Source: CAZNPH01 sp964574985
GTDB taxonomy: Bacteria; Bacteroidota; Bacteroidia; Bacteroidales; SM23-62
NCBI GenBank assembly: GCA_964574985.1
Contig: CAZNPH010000020.1
Span: 12,420-76,419 of the forward strand
Reading direction: 5' to 3'
Length of the DNA: 64,000 nucleotides
The notes under the pieces are model-generated. The model searched no databases. It had not been told where the DNA came from and saw only the letters and a program-made list of their open reading frames with translations. Positions 17,353 to 26,039 of the stretch are shown here, in pieces. Positions within the stretch are counted from its first letter, which is position 1, and each line of letters begins with the position of its first letter. The translations under genes were made by a program, and so were the position numbers.

Positions 17353-18660
17353 ATGAAAGACACCAGAAGAGATTTTATCAGGAAGTCGTCGCTTGCAGCG
17401 GCAGGATTGACAACAGCGGGATTGACCACAATGCCCGGCACGTTGTTCTCCAAAGATCGTGTGCCGCCCAGTGATCAGATCAATGTGGGACTGATCGGAT
17501 GCAGGAACAAGGGTTTCAAGGTCCTGCGCAATCATCTGGACATAGCCGGAGTGAATTGTACGGGCATGTGCGATGTGGATGAAAACATTCTGCAGGAAAG
17601 AGCGGGCGAAATAAAGAAATCCTACAACCAGAAACCAAAATTGTACGGCGATTACCGGAAAATGCTGGAAGACAAGGAAATGGACGTTGTCATCATCGGC
17701 ACTCCGGATCACTGGCACTGCCTGCCCACCGTGCATGCCTGCCAGGCCGGCAAGGATATATTTGTGGAAAAACCCCTGGCCAACTCCATTGAGGAATGCA
17801 ATGTCATGGTCAGGGCGGCCAATAAATACAACCGGGTTGTCCAGGTGGGACAGCAGCAGAGGAGCGGATTGATATTCCTGAACATCATGGATCATATCAA
17901 GTCGGGCAGGATCGGCAAACTGATCCAGATAAATATATGGGGTAATTTCGGCTATGGTGCGGGACCTGAAAAGCGGCCTGATCAGCCGGTGCCTGAAGGA
18001 GTGGATTTTGATTTCTGGCTGGGCCCTGCCCCCAAGCGCAGCTTCAATCCTTCCCGTTTTCACGGCTCATGGAGACACTTCTGGGATTACGGGGGAGGCA
18101 TCATGACCGACTGGGGTGTCCACCTGATCGATGTGGCATTGTGGGCAAAGGACGCCACTTACCCGCCGTCCGAGGTGATGGCTTACGGCAACAACTGGAC
18201 GCTTATGGAAAAACACGACCGGGAAACCTTCGGGACCCTGTCGGTGATATACACCATGAAGGATCACATCATCACCTGGAACCAGGCCGTGGCGGCAACT
18301 ACCGGTCCTTACAGGATGAGCTACGGAATTGAGTTTGTCGGAGACCGGGGCAGCATTGTGGCCGACCGGAAAAAATGGTTTTTGTATGCCGGCGGCGAAG
18401 CGGTCAAAAATGTTCCGGAAGTGGATTATCCTCATGTGGAAAACTTTCTGGACTGCGTCAAAAGCAGGAAAAAGCCCAATTGCCCCATTGAAGCGGGCAG
18501 GAACGTTGCTCTGTACGCACACATGGGCAATATTGCCGTGCGTTCAGGTGCAGGCAGACTGGTATGGGACGATGCAAAGAACCGGTTCACCAATCATCAG
18601 AAGGCCAATGACTATATCGTCCCGGAATACCGGAAGCCCTGGGAACTGCCAAAAATCTGA
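17353..18660 (+). CDS. Gfo/Idh/MocA-family NAD(P)-dependent oxidoreductase, Tat-exported
   Basis: A 435-aa protein. N-terminal twin-arginine signal 'DTRRDFIRKSSLAAAGLTT', then a Rossmann domain with 'INVGLIGCRNKG', 'VVIIGTPDHWH' and the family's 'FVEKPLANSIEE', then the C-terminal alpha/beta domain with 'MTDWGVHLIDVALW'. It would oxidise or reduce a sugar hydroxyl or carbonyl with a tightly held nicotinamide cofactor; Tat export fits folding with cofactor in the cytoplasm. The gene starts a new transcription unit preceded by the conserved A/T-rich motif. Presence beside TIM-barrel isomerase-like proteins suggests oxidative attack on glycosides, which is inference. Confidence 0.85.
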   Translation: MKDTRRDFIRKSSLAAAGLTTAGLTTMPGTLFSKDRVPPSDQINVGLIGCRNKGFKVLRNHLDIAGVNCTGMCDVDENILQERAGEIKKSYNQKPKLYGDYRKMLEDKEMDVVIIGTPDHWHCLPTVHACQAGKDIFVEKPLANSIEECNVMVRAANKYNRVVQVGQQQRSGLIFLNIMDHIKSGRIGKLIQINIWGNFGYGAGPEKRPDQPVPEGVDFDFWLGPAPKRSFNPSRFHGSWRHFWDYGGGIMTDWGVHLIDVALWAKDATYPPSEVMAYGNNWTLMEKHDRETFGTLSVIYTMKDHIITWNQAVAATTGPYRMSYGIEFVGDRGSIVADRKKWFLYAGGEAVKNVPEVDYPHVENFLDCVKSRKKPNCPIEAGRNVALYAHMGNIAVRSGAGRLVWDDAKNRFTNHQKANDYIVPEYRKPWELPKI

Positions 18661-18679
18661 AAGCAAAGCATATAAAGCC

Positions 18680-20266
18680 ATGATCTTTTTAAGGAATTTC
18701 CTGATCCTGGCGGCAGTCTTTTTGTTTCATTCCTGTATCAAAAAAAACAGGGAAGACAAAAATGACAACAGTCCCGCCAGCAAAAAGCCGCCTAATATCC
18801 TGCTCGCCATTTCCGACGATCAGTCGTTTCCACATGCATCGGCCTATGGCGAACATGCCGTCAGTACCCCCGCATTCGACAGGATCGCACGGGAGGGCGT
18901 ATTGTTCAACAATGCCTTTACCGCCTCTCCCGGATGCAGTCCGAGCCGGGCTGCCCTGTTGACGGGAATGAACTGCTGGCAGATTGAGCAGGCCGGCACG
19001 CACGCCAGTTCCTTTCCTTCAGAATATATTGTTTATCCGGATATCCTGGAGGAAGCCGGGTATTTTATCGGTTATACCCGGAAAGGATGGGCCCCGGGGA
19101 ACTGGGAAGCAAGCGGGCGGCCCCGGAATCCGGCCGGAAATGCATTCAACGGACACACGCTGACACCCCCGTATACGGGAATCTCGAACAATGATTATGC
19201 TGCAAATTTTGCCGAGTTCATCGATCAGTGTCCCGAAGGCAAACCTTTTTGTTTCTGGTACGGGGCATCGGAACCCCACAGGTCTTTCGAAAAAGGATCG
19301 GGAACAAAAGCGGGAAAGGATCCGGCAGATATCAGGGTGCCTTCCTTCCTTCCGGACACAAAGGAGATACGCAGCGATTTGCTGGATTATGCGCTGGAGA
19401 TCGAATGGTTTGATCTTCATCTGGGCAAAATGCTTGATCTGCTGGAAAAGACCGGAAAGCTGGACCATACGCTTGTTGTAGTTACTTCCGACAACGGAAT
19501 GGCATTCCCCAGGGCAAAAGCCACCCTGTATGAATATGGTTTTCATGTGCCGCTTGCCATCCGCTGGGGAGAGAAAGTGAAAGGGGGACGGGTGACCGAT
19601 GACATTGTGAGCCTTGTCGATCTGGCACCGACTTTTCTGGAAGCTGCCGGGGTTGAACATCCCATGAAGGGGAACAGGCAATATCAAATTGAAGGCAAAA
19701 GCCTGATGGGCATATTGCTTGGTAAGGAAAAGGGCACGGAAGGCTCGGTCCGGACAGCTGCCTGTGCTTCCAGGGAAAGACATTCAAGTTCCCGGTGGAA
19801 CAATCTGACCTATCCGCAAAGGTGTGTGCGAACCCGTCAATACCTGTATATCCGCAATTTCAAGCCGGAACGGTGGCCTGCCGGCGCACCGCAGAAATAC
19901 GAAGAAGACGGAACATTGGGCCCCATGCATGGTGCATACCACGACATCGATGCCTGCCCTACCATGGATTTCCTGGTTGAAAACCGTAACGAACCGGAAA
20001 TTGGCAAGTATTTCCATCTTGCTGTGGACAAAAGGCCTGCAGAGGAACTGTTCGATATCATCAACGACCCGGGGTGCCTGAACAACCTGGCCGGGGATCC
20101 GGCATATAACGATGTATTGCTGGAGCACCGCGGCGAACTGGGAGCATGCCTGATGCGAACCGGAGATCCCAGGGTAACCGGGAATGGTGATATTTATGAA
20201 TCCTATATCCGTTATTCACGGATCAGGAAGTTCCCCCGGCCGGACTGGCAATATACGAACCCATGA
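18680..20266 (+). CDS. S1-type sulfatase lipoprotein (Cys-type)
   Basis: 528 aa from the ATG at 18680, 19 bp after the oxidoreductase stop. The lipobox is 'FLFHSC' (Cys19). The metal site starts with 'ILLAISDDQSFPH', an S1 variant with SDDQ in place of the usual ADD. Formylglycine motif C86-S-P-S-R followed by 'ALLTG' is intact. 'LVVVTSDNGMAFPRAKATLYEYG' supplies the Asp-Asn pair and downstream Lys. The open frame continues upstream to 18329 inside the oxidoreductase gene and I reject that extension. The C-terminal part 'PAEELFDIINDPGCLNNLAGD' is typical of carbohydrate S1 sulfatases. Target sulfate position unknown. Confidence 0.9.
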   Translation: MIFLRNFLILAAVFLFHSCIKKNREDKNDNSPASKKPPNILLAISDDQSFPHASAYGEHAVSTPAFDRIAREGVLFNNAFTASPGCSPSRAALLTGMNCWQIEQAGTHASSFPSEYIVYPDILEEAGYFIGYTRKGWAPGNWEASGRPRNPAGNAFNGHTLTPPYTGISNNDYAANFAEFIDQCPEGKPFCFWYGASEPHRSFEKGSGTKAGKDPADIRVPSFLPDTKEIRSDLLDYALEIEWFDLHLGKMLDLLEKTGKLDHTLVVVTSDNGMAFPRAKATLYEYGFHVPLAIRWGEKVKGGRVTDDIVSLVDLAPTFLEAAGVEHPMKGNRQYQIEGKSLMGILLGKEKGTEGSVRTAACASRERHSSSRWNNLTYPQRCVRTRQYLYIRNFKPERWPAGAPQKYEEDGTLGPMHGAYHDIDACPTMDFLVENRNEPEIGKYFHLAVDKRPAEELFDIINDPGCLNNLAGDPAYNDVLLEHRGELGACLMRTGDPRVTGNGDIYESYIRYSRIRKFPRPDWQYTNP

Positions 20267-20314
20267 CATTGTTCTAAGTCCGGAGCCAAAATTTTAATTT
20301 GTATATTTAAGATC

Positions 20315-22141
20315 GTGAATCATTTTTCAACCCTGGATATCGTGATCTTTGTTGCCGCACTGCTGGGTGTGATGTTTGCAGGTATCTGGGTGGGGCGGAA
20401 AGAAAAAGATTCGGCAGATTTTTTCCTTGCTTCAAGGGGTGCTCCCTGGTGGGCGGTCGCCGGTTCCATTTTCGGTTCAAATATATCGGCACATCATATT
20501 GTCGGAATGATGGGGGTTGGTTTCAGTGTCGGCTTTGCCCAGAGTCATTTTGAAATCAGTTCTGTTTTCGGCCTGTTGCTTTTGACATACGGTTTTTTGC
20601 CGGTTTACAGAAAGCTCAACATATATACCCTCAGTGAATATCTTCAGAAAAGGTACAGCGGCCAGGCACGGCTGATATATGCATTGATCATGCTGATAAT
20701 TATGGTGGTGATTCAAATGGTGCCCGGCTTTTATATCGGATCAAGGGCAATGATCACCCTGTTTCAGGAAGGCTCGATCCATATTGCATACAACCATTAT
20801 GTTCTCGGGATCATTGTGATGGCTGCCATAGCAGGTGTTTATACCATTTTAGGCGGACTAAAAGCGGTGATCGTTACCGATGTTATCCAATCGGCACTGT
20901 TGATCCTGGGAGGTATAGCGGTGGCTTTCCTGACTTTCAGCCAGCCGGAGATCAATGGATGGAGCGGGATGCTCGAGCTTGATCAGGCCGGGAAAAACAT
21001 GATGCACATCTATCTTCCTTCCGATCATCCCCAGTTGCCCTGGACCGGTGCCCTTTCCGGTTTGATCATTCTGCATTTTTATTACTGGGGCACCAATCAA
21101 TTTATCGTTCAGAGAACCCTGGCAGCCAAAAGCGGTAAGCAGGCCCGGCTGGGGATCATCGCTTCAGGCTTTACAAAATTACTGATCCCGTTTATGTCGG
21201 TGGGTACGGGCGTTGCTGCATACTACCTCCTGGCCCAGCGCGGCATTCCGGCCGACCAGGATGTAACCTTTCCGTTATTATTAAAGTATGTTGTTGCCCC
21301 CGTGGGGTTCGGCCTGGTTGGCCTGATCGCTGCCAGTATGATCGGAGCAATCCTGTCAAGCGTTGATTCCTGGTTGAACTCATCGGCAACCATCATTACT
21401 TTCGATTTCTATCAGAAATATGTCAATCCGGATGCTTCGGAGAAAAAACTTGTTTTTATCGGCCGGCTGTTTATCGCCATATGTCTGATACTGGCCATGA
21501 CCATTACCATTTTCACCATGGATCCCAATGCAACGGACAGTTTCTTTCTGAACATTGCAGATCAATCATCAAAACTGGTGATCGGACTGGTGGTGGCTTT
21601 TTCTCTGGGCATGTTCTGGAAAAGAGCAACCGCTGCAGGAGGGGTTGCAGCCATCGTAAGCGGTATATTCTATGCATATTTGCTGACCTTTCTTTATGAC
21701 CATTATCTGTATCAGATACCGGCGTTGAATGAAAGGCTGGGTGATCAATTGAACTTCATGCACAATGCATTCATTACCGCGGTCCTGTCAACTGCAACCT
21801 CAGTGGTTGTCAGTTTGTGTACCAGGAAGGATCCTGAAAAAAGCAAATATACCTGGACGGAACTCGGAGGGCATAAACCGGGCAAACTGAAAATGGTGGC
21901 AAAAGCTGTTCTGGTGGTAATTGCCGCCATTGTGGTTTTTGCCATGCTGATGGTGAAGGGAATTCTGAGCAGTGATGTGGCCGGACTGGGGCCAGCCATG
22001 CTCATCTTGTTTATCTTTGCGAAATACATTCAACAGGATTCCGATACCCGTTTTTTTTCGTTTTCAACGCTGAACAACGATGTGTTCTGGGCAGGGATCC
22101 TCAGCTCGGTAACCGTGTTTATGATGTTTCATTTCTATTAA
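20315..22141 (+). CDS. Sodium:solute symporter (SSS family), sugar transporter
   Basis: A 608-aa polytopic inner-membrane protein starting at GTG 20315 (no closer ATG gives the first helix). About 13-15 hydrophobic segments are visible, with SSS features 'FFLASRGAPWWAVAGSIFGSN' after the first helix, 'YTILGGLKAVIVTDVIQS' and 'ASMIGAILSSVDSWLNSSAT'. It most likely imports a sugar or uronate with sodium ions. In this window it is the only obvious inner-membrane sugar transporter, so it probably serves the monosaccharides released by the surrounding glycosidases. It is followed after 6 bp by the aldo/keto reductase gene. Confidence 0.9.
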   Translation: MNHFSTLDIVIFVAALLGVMFAGIWVGRKEKDSADFFLASRGAPWWAVAGSIFGSNISAHHIVGMMGVGFSVGFAQSHFEISSVFGLLLLTYGFLPVYRKLNIYTLSEYLQKRYSGQARLIYALIMLIIMVVIQMVPGFYIGSRAMITLFQEGSIHIAYNHYVLGIIVMAAIAGVYTILGGLKAVIVTDVIQSALLILGGIAVAFLTFSQPEINGWSGMLELDQAGKNMMHIYLPSDHPQLPWTGALSGLIILHFYYWGTNQFIVQRTLAAKSGKQARLGIIASGFTKLLIPFMSVGTGVAAYYLLAQRGIPADQDVTFPLLLKYVVAPVGFGLVGLIAASMIGAILSSVDSWLNSSATIITFDFYQKYVNPDASEKKLVFIGRLFIAICLILAMTITIFTMDPNATDSFFLNIADQSSKLVIGLVVAFSLGMFWKRATAAGGVAAIVSGIFYAYLLTFLYDHYLYQIPALNERLGDQLNFMHNAFITAVLSTATSVVVSLCTRKDPEKSKYTWTELGGHKPGKLKMVAKAVLVVIAAIVVFAMLMVKGILSSDVAGLGPAMLILFIFAKYIQQDSDTRFFSFSTLNNDVFWAGILSSVTVFMMFHFY

Positions 22142-22147
22142 AAGATC

Positions 22148-23008
22148 ATGGAATATTCAGTTCTGGGAAAAACAGGAAGGAAAGTCAGCCGGCTTGGCTT
22201 CGGGGGTGCGACGGCGGGAATTAAAAACTATGTGCATGCATTTGATCCGGAATCTGAAAAAGAACAGCAAACCGTAATCAACGCAATGCATAAAGCCCTT
22301 GAGCTGGGCATCAATTATTTCGATACGGCTGCCGGTTACGGCAATGGCATCAGCGAGCTTGTTTTTGGAAGGGCACTGAAAAAGGTTCCCGGGAAAGATA
22401 TTTTCCTGGCAACCAAATGCGCCGTCACTGACGGTCCGGGTGTACGCAGGTCTTTCGAGGAAAGTCTGAAACGGTTGCAGCGCGACCGGGTGGATTTGCT
22501 TCAGATCCACGGAACGGCGCTGTCGGAAAAAGACATTGAAATGATCTTTCAGCCATCCGGAATGCTGGATGAGATGGTGAAGATGCAAAGCGAAGGCATG
22601 GTCCGGTATCTTGGGTTTACCGGAGAAGCACAAAATCCGCCGTTCTACGAACTGCTGAATTGCGGAGCTTTTGATGCCATGCAGATTTCCTATAATTTCA
22701 TTTTTCAGCATCCTTATGATCCCAGCTGGAAAAGCGGGAGCATTTACGAAGCAGAAAAAAAGGAAATGGGGATCATAGCAATGCGGACCGTAACATCGGG
22801 GATCTTTCAGAAATGGATCCGGAAAGTAAATCCTGATAATACTTTTGATTATTCTCCTCACCTGCTGCAGTTTCAGTTGTCAAACCCTTTGATCGATGTG
22901 GCGCTGGTGGGCATGAGAACGGCCGGACGCGTGGAGGATAATGTCAGGATCCTTCATGACAGGGGGGGGCGTATTGATATTGACGAACTTCACAACCGGA
23001 AGGCATGA
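22148..23008 (+). CDS. Aldo/keto reductase family protein (cytoplasmic)
   Basis: 286 aa with no signal peptide. The catalytic tetrad of the family is readable: Asp and Tyr in 'NYFDTAAGYGNGISE', Lys in 'FLATKCAV' and His in 'LLQIHGTA'. An NADP-binding end region is present ('VALVGMRTAGRVEDNV'). It resembles the L-fucose/L-galactose dehydrogenase-like branch of sugar-oxidising aldo/keto reductases, but the substrate is not certain. Its stop overlaps the start of the next gene (ATGA), so the two are coupled. Together with the symporter this forms an uptake-and-oxidation unit. Confidence 0.85.
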   Translation: MEYSVLGKTGRKVSRLGFGGATAGIKNYVHAFDPESEKEQQTVINAMHKALELGINYFDTAAGYGNGISELVFGRALKKVPGKDIFLATKCAVTDGPGVRRSFEESLKRLQRDRVDLLQIHGTALSEKDIEMIFQPSGMLDEMVKMQSEGMVRYLGFTGEAQNPPFYELLNCGAFDAMQISYNFIFQHPYDPSWKSGSIYEAEKKEMGIIAMRTVTSGIFQKWIRKVNPDNTFDYSPHLLQFQLSNPLIDVALVGMRTAGRVEDNVRILHDRGGRIDIDELHNRKA

Positions 23009-25215
23009 CGGCTAAAAATCAGGATGCACCCTGGTATAAACGGACCTGCCGCTGGGGACAGACGAACCTTACAGAAATTGACCCCATACGGTATGACCGC
23101 CGGTGGTGGAGAAAGCACTGGGAAAACACATCCGTTCAGGGGATAATAGTGAATGCCGGCGGGATCATTGCCTATTACCCTTCCGGATACAAAGTATACA
23201 AAGCGGAATTTCTGGGAAACCGCGACTTGCTGGGAGAGATCATCGACGATGCCCGTTCCGGAGGATTGACTGTCCTTGCACGTATGGACATCAACCGGAT
23301 CGGCAAAGAAGCATCAGATGAACATCCCGAGTGGGTCTGCCGCAAAAAGAACCGGGAGCCCTATCAGGCAGGTGACCGGTTTATCACCTGCATCAACGGA
23401 AGCTATTACAGTGAATTCATTCCCGGGATCCTCAGGGAGCTTATTGAAAAATATCATCCGGATGGGTTTGCCGACAACAGCTGGAGCGGACTGACCCGCA
23501 GAAATATTTGTTATTGCGAACGGTGTGCTGAAAAATACAAAGCAGCGACAGGCAATGACCTCCCTGTGAAAGCAGATTGGGAAGACCCGGCTTACAGAAC
23601 CTGGATACGGTGGAATTATGATATTCGCGTCGAATTGTATGACCATTATAATAAGATCACCCGGGAACTGGGAGGAGAGAATTGCCTGTGGCTGGGCATG
23701 ACACGAGGCGAAGTAATCGACCAGTGCGAAGGCTTTCGCGATTTTTACAGACTTTCCAAAAAAGCAAGGATCATTTTACTTGATTCGCAACGCCGTGAGC
23801 AGGAAGGAGGCTTTCAGTCAAATGCGGAAATGGGGAAACTGCTTCATGAGGTTGCCGGTTGGGATATTCTCATTCCTGAAAGCATGGCCATGTATCAGGC
23901 TGCATATAAAGGACAACCGACATTTCGCCATTGCAGCAAACCCGAACCTGAAGCGAGAATGTGGATGATCGAGGGTTTTGCCGGGGGCATCCAGCCCTGG
24001 TGGCATCATGTGGGTGCCCTGAGCGACGACAGGAGACAATACGCGCATGCAAAAAATATATTTGACTGGCATGAAAAAAATCAGAAATACCTGGTGGATC
24101 GCAAGCCCATCGCCCAGGTTGCCCTGGTATGGTCACAGGACAATTTCGATTTTTACGGCCGGGATGATCTGGAAGAAAAAGTAATGCTTCCCTGGCGCGG
24201 ATTTCGTGAAGCACTGATTCGCGGAGGGATCCCATACCGTGTTGTGCACATTGATGATCTGAAAAACATGCAGGATCAGGTTGAAACCATCGTTCTGCCA
24301 AACCTGGCATGCATGTCTGCCCGGCAACTTCAAAACACGGTGCAATTTGCCGAAAGCGGCGGCAACATCATTGCAACAGGAGAAACCGGCCTGTATGATG
24401 AGAACGGGAATCAAAGAAGTGAATTCGGACTGGCAGAATTGTTCGGGATATCATATGAAAACAAACATTCGGGATCCCGGAATCCGGATAGCGGCAACTG
24501 GGACAACTGGGAACATCATTCGTATCTGAGGATATCTCCGCCATCTGCAGGCCGGCATTACGGACCTGAATCCGTTTACCCCGTGGCATCCGGAGGGCCT
24601 TCCGGGCGCCTGCCCCTGTTTTCGGGATTCGAAGCAACAGATATTATCCCCTTTGGCGGAAGGATCGAACATGTAAAGCCCAACGGTTCAGAAGCACTGT
24701 TGACCCTGGTTCCGCCATTTCCGGTATATCCTCCGGAAACATCCTGGATGAGGGAGCCGGACAGCGGTATTCCGGGTTTGCTGTACCGGGAGCATCATTC
24801 CGGCGGAAAGATGGTTTATTTCCCTGCAGACATAGACCGGAACTTCGGGCGCTTCAATTTGCCTGATCACGGGAATCTGCTTTCAAATTGCATTGACTGG
24901 ACATTGGGCGGAAAAAGGAACTTCCGGGTGGAAGCAAAGGGCGTGGTTGATTGTCATTTGTTCCGGCAAGATGAAAAAATCATTCTTCACCTGGTCAATC
25001 TGAGCGGTGAGGGATTCAGGAAACCCCCGTTGCACCGGATTGTGCCCGTGGGCAAAGTATCTGTTGAATTGAAAAAAAGTCTTTTGGGATCTGTTGCAAA
25101 AGTTCGTAGCCTGGTTAAAAACAGCGATAAAATCCCTTTCAGGCATAAAGGAGATTTCATTCAGATCGATCTGGATGAAATCAGCGATCACGAAGTGCTG
25201 TTGATTGAACCATGA
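23005..25215 (+). CDS. GHL6/GH42-like putative glycoside hydrolase
   Basis: 736 aa, without a recognisable signal peptide. The N-terminal TIM-barrel has 'VQGIIVNAGGIIAYYPSG', 'PDGFADNSWSGL' and the Cys-rich 'ICYCERCAEKYKAATGNDLP', the style of hypothetical glycosyl hydrolase family 6. From about residue 365 comes a beta-galactosidase-trimerisation-like domain ('VALVWSQDNFDFYGRDDL', 'ALIRGGIPYRVVHIDDL'). It ends with a beta domain ('VDCHLFRQDEKIILHLVNLSG'). This order resembles GH42-type beta-galactosidases, but the substrate is unknown. The four-base overlap with the aldo/keto reductase gene indicates coupling. Confidence 0.65.
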   Translation: MTAKNQDAPWYKRTCRWGQTNLTEIDPIRYDRRWWRKHWENTSVQGIIVNAGGIIAYYPSGYKVYKAEFLGNRDLLGEIIDDARSGGLTVLARMDINRIGKEASDEHPEWVCRKKNREPYQAGDRFITCINGSYYSEFIPGILRELIEKYHPDGFADNSWSGLTRRNICYCERCAEKYKAATGNDLPVKADWEDPAYRTWIRWNYDIRVELYDHYNKITRELGGENCLWLGMTRGEVIDQCEGFRDFYRLSKKARIILLDSQRREQEGGFQSNAEMGKLLHEVAGWDILIPESMAMYQAAYKGQPTFRHCSKPEPEARMWMIEGFAGGIQPWWHHVGALSDDRRQYAHAKNIFDWHEKNQKYLVDRKPIAQVALVWSQDNFDFYGRDDLEEKVMLPWRGFREALIRGGIPYRVVHIDDLKNMQDQVETIVLPNLACMSARQLQNTVQFAESGGNIIATGETGLYDENGNQRSEFGLAELFGISYENKHSGSRNPDSGNWDNWEHHSYLRISPPSAGRHYGPESVYPVASGGPSGRLPLFSGFEATDIIPFGGRIEHVKPNGSEALLTLVPPFPVYPPETSWMREPDSGIPGLLYREHHSGGKMVYFPADIDRNFGRFNLPDHGNLLSNCIDWTLGGKRNFRVEAKGVVDCHLFRQDEKIILHLVNLSGEGFRKPPLHRIVPVGKVSVELKKSLLGSVAKVRSLVKNSDKIPFRHKGDFIQIDLDEISDHEVLLIEP

Positions 25216-25225
25216 AGCTCCAATC

Positions 25226-25262
25226 GCCGGCCCGTCAGGCGCACGGCTGGTGGGAGGTCTGC
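25226..25262 (+). repeat. GC-rich hairpin of the hairpin-plus-motif element, degenerate copy
   Basis: GCCGGCC (25226-25232) faces GGTCTGC (25256-25262), followed by AACAAA. In the better copies at 38254 and 44184 the second arm is GGCCGGC and pairing is perfect; here it is imperfect. The middle 'GGTGGGAGG' resembles the 44184 copy. It lies directly after the GHL6-like gene and before the A/T-rich motif of the cyclase gene. It may also help end the upstream transcript, although no T-run follows. Confidence 0.5.
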
Positions 25263-25279
25263 AACAAATGACCGAAATG

Positions 25280-25331
25280 TTTGAACAATCATTATAAAGT
25301 GCTAAATATTAAATGATTCACTAAATTTATT
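25280..25331 (+). promoter_or_regulatory. A/T-rich upstream motif, copy B (before the cyclase gene)
   Basis: TTTG at 25280-25283, 19 bases, then TAAATATT, then 'AAATGATTCACTAAATTTATT' just before the ATG at 25336. The box TAAATATT is identical to the copy at 44238. The spacing fits a Bacteroidota -33/-7 promoter with a poor match to TAnnTTTG. Confidence 0.6.
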
Positions 25332-25335
25332 ACCA

Positions 25336-25995
25336 ATGAGAATAACAGACCTTTCCGTTGGATTCGGGACAGGTGACAATTACCATTTAAATACAGAAAT
25401 TACTGATCACCTGACCCACGCAGAAACAAAAGACCGTCTGGAATATCCTGCTGAAGGATTTGCTGTCAGGCGACTGGTCATGAGTGATCATTCTGCCACC
25501 CATGTTGATGCGCCCGTGCATTTTATCCCCGGGGGGAAAACCATTGACCAGACACCGCTTGACATTTATGCCGGACCCGCCAGGGTAGTTGACTTTTCCG
25601 GCGATACCGGTGACCAGGGTGAGTTGGCTTTGCCGGATTTTGCTGAAAAAACAGATAATGAACATATTGAAATCCGGGCAGGCGATTGTGTCCTCTTCAG
25701 GTTCGAAGGGGAAAACGGAAAAGTCTACAGCGGACTGTCAGAAGACCTGTCGGGATATCTTGCCAGTCGGAAAGTCCGCCTGGTAGGTACAGACCAGCCA
25801 TCCATCGACTGGTCAGAAAATAAAAGCCGCCCGGCCCACCGGATATTGCTTTCCGCCGGGATCCCGGTCGTGGAAATGCTGACCAACCTGGATGCGGTCA
25901 AAGGAAAGGAAGCTACTTTTATGGGATTCCCCTTAAAAATAACCGGGGCAACGGGCTCGCCCATCCGGGCGGTAGCAATTCAGCAACAGGCCTGA
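25336..25995 (+). CDS. Cyclase/kynurenine-formamidase-like metal hydrolase
   Basis: 219 aa, no signal peptide. The family motif H52-x-x-T-H56-x-D58-A-P-x-H62-F is exact ('HSATHVDAPVHF'), which in kynurenine formamidases and isatin hydrolases binds two metal ions. Such enzymes open amides or lactones. In a sugar locus a lactone- or ring-opening role is possible, but the substrate is not known. The gene starts its own unit behind the conserved hairpin and A/T-rich motif, and is followed by the two GH42-like paralogues. Confidence 0.8.
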   Translation: MRITDLSVGFGTGDNYHLNTEITDHLTHAETKDRLEYPAEGFAVRRLVMSDHSATHVDAPVHFIPGGKTIDQTPLDIYAGPARVVDFSGDTGDQGELALPDFAEKTDNEHIEIRAGDCVLFRFEGENGKVYSGLSEDLSGYLASRKVRLVGTDQPSIDWSENKSRPAHRILLSAGIPVVEMLTNLDAVKGKEATFMGFPLKITGATGSPIRAVAIQQQA

Positions 25996-26039
25996 CAATA
26001 ACCAGATATTACCATTGATAATCCAAAATTTTTAAAAGC

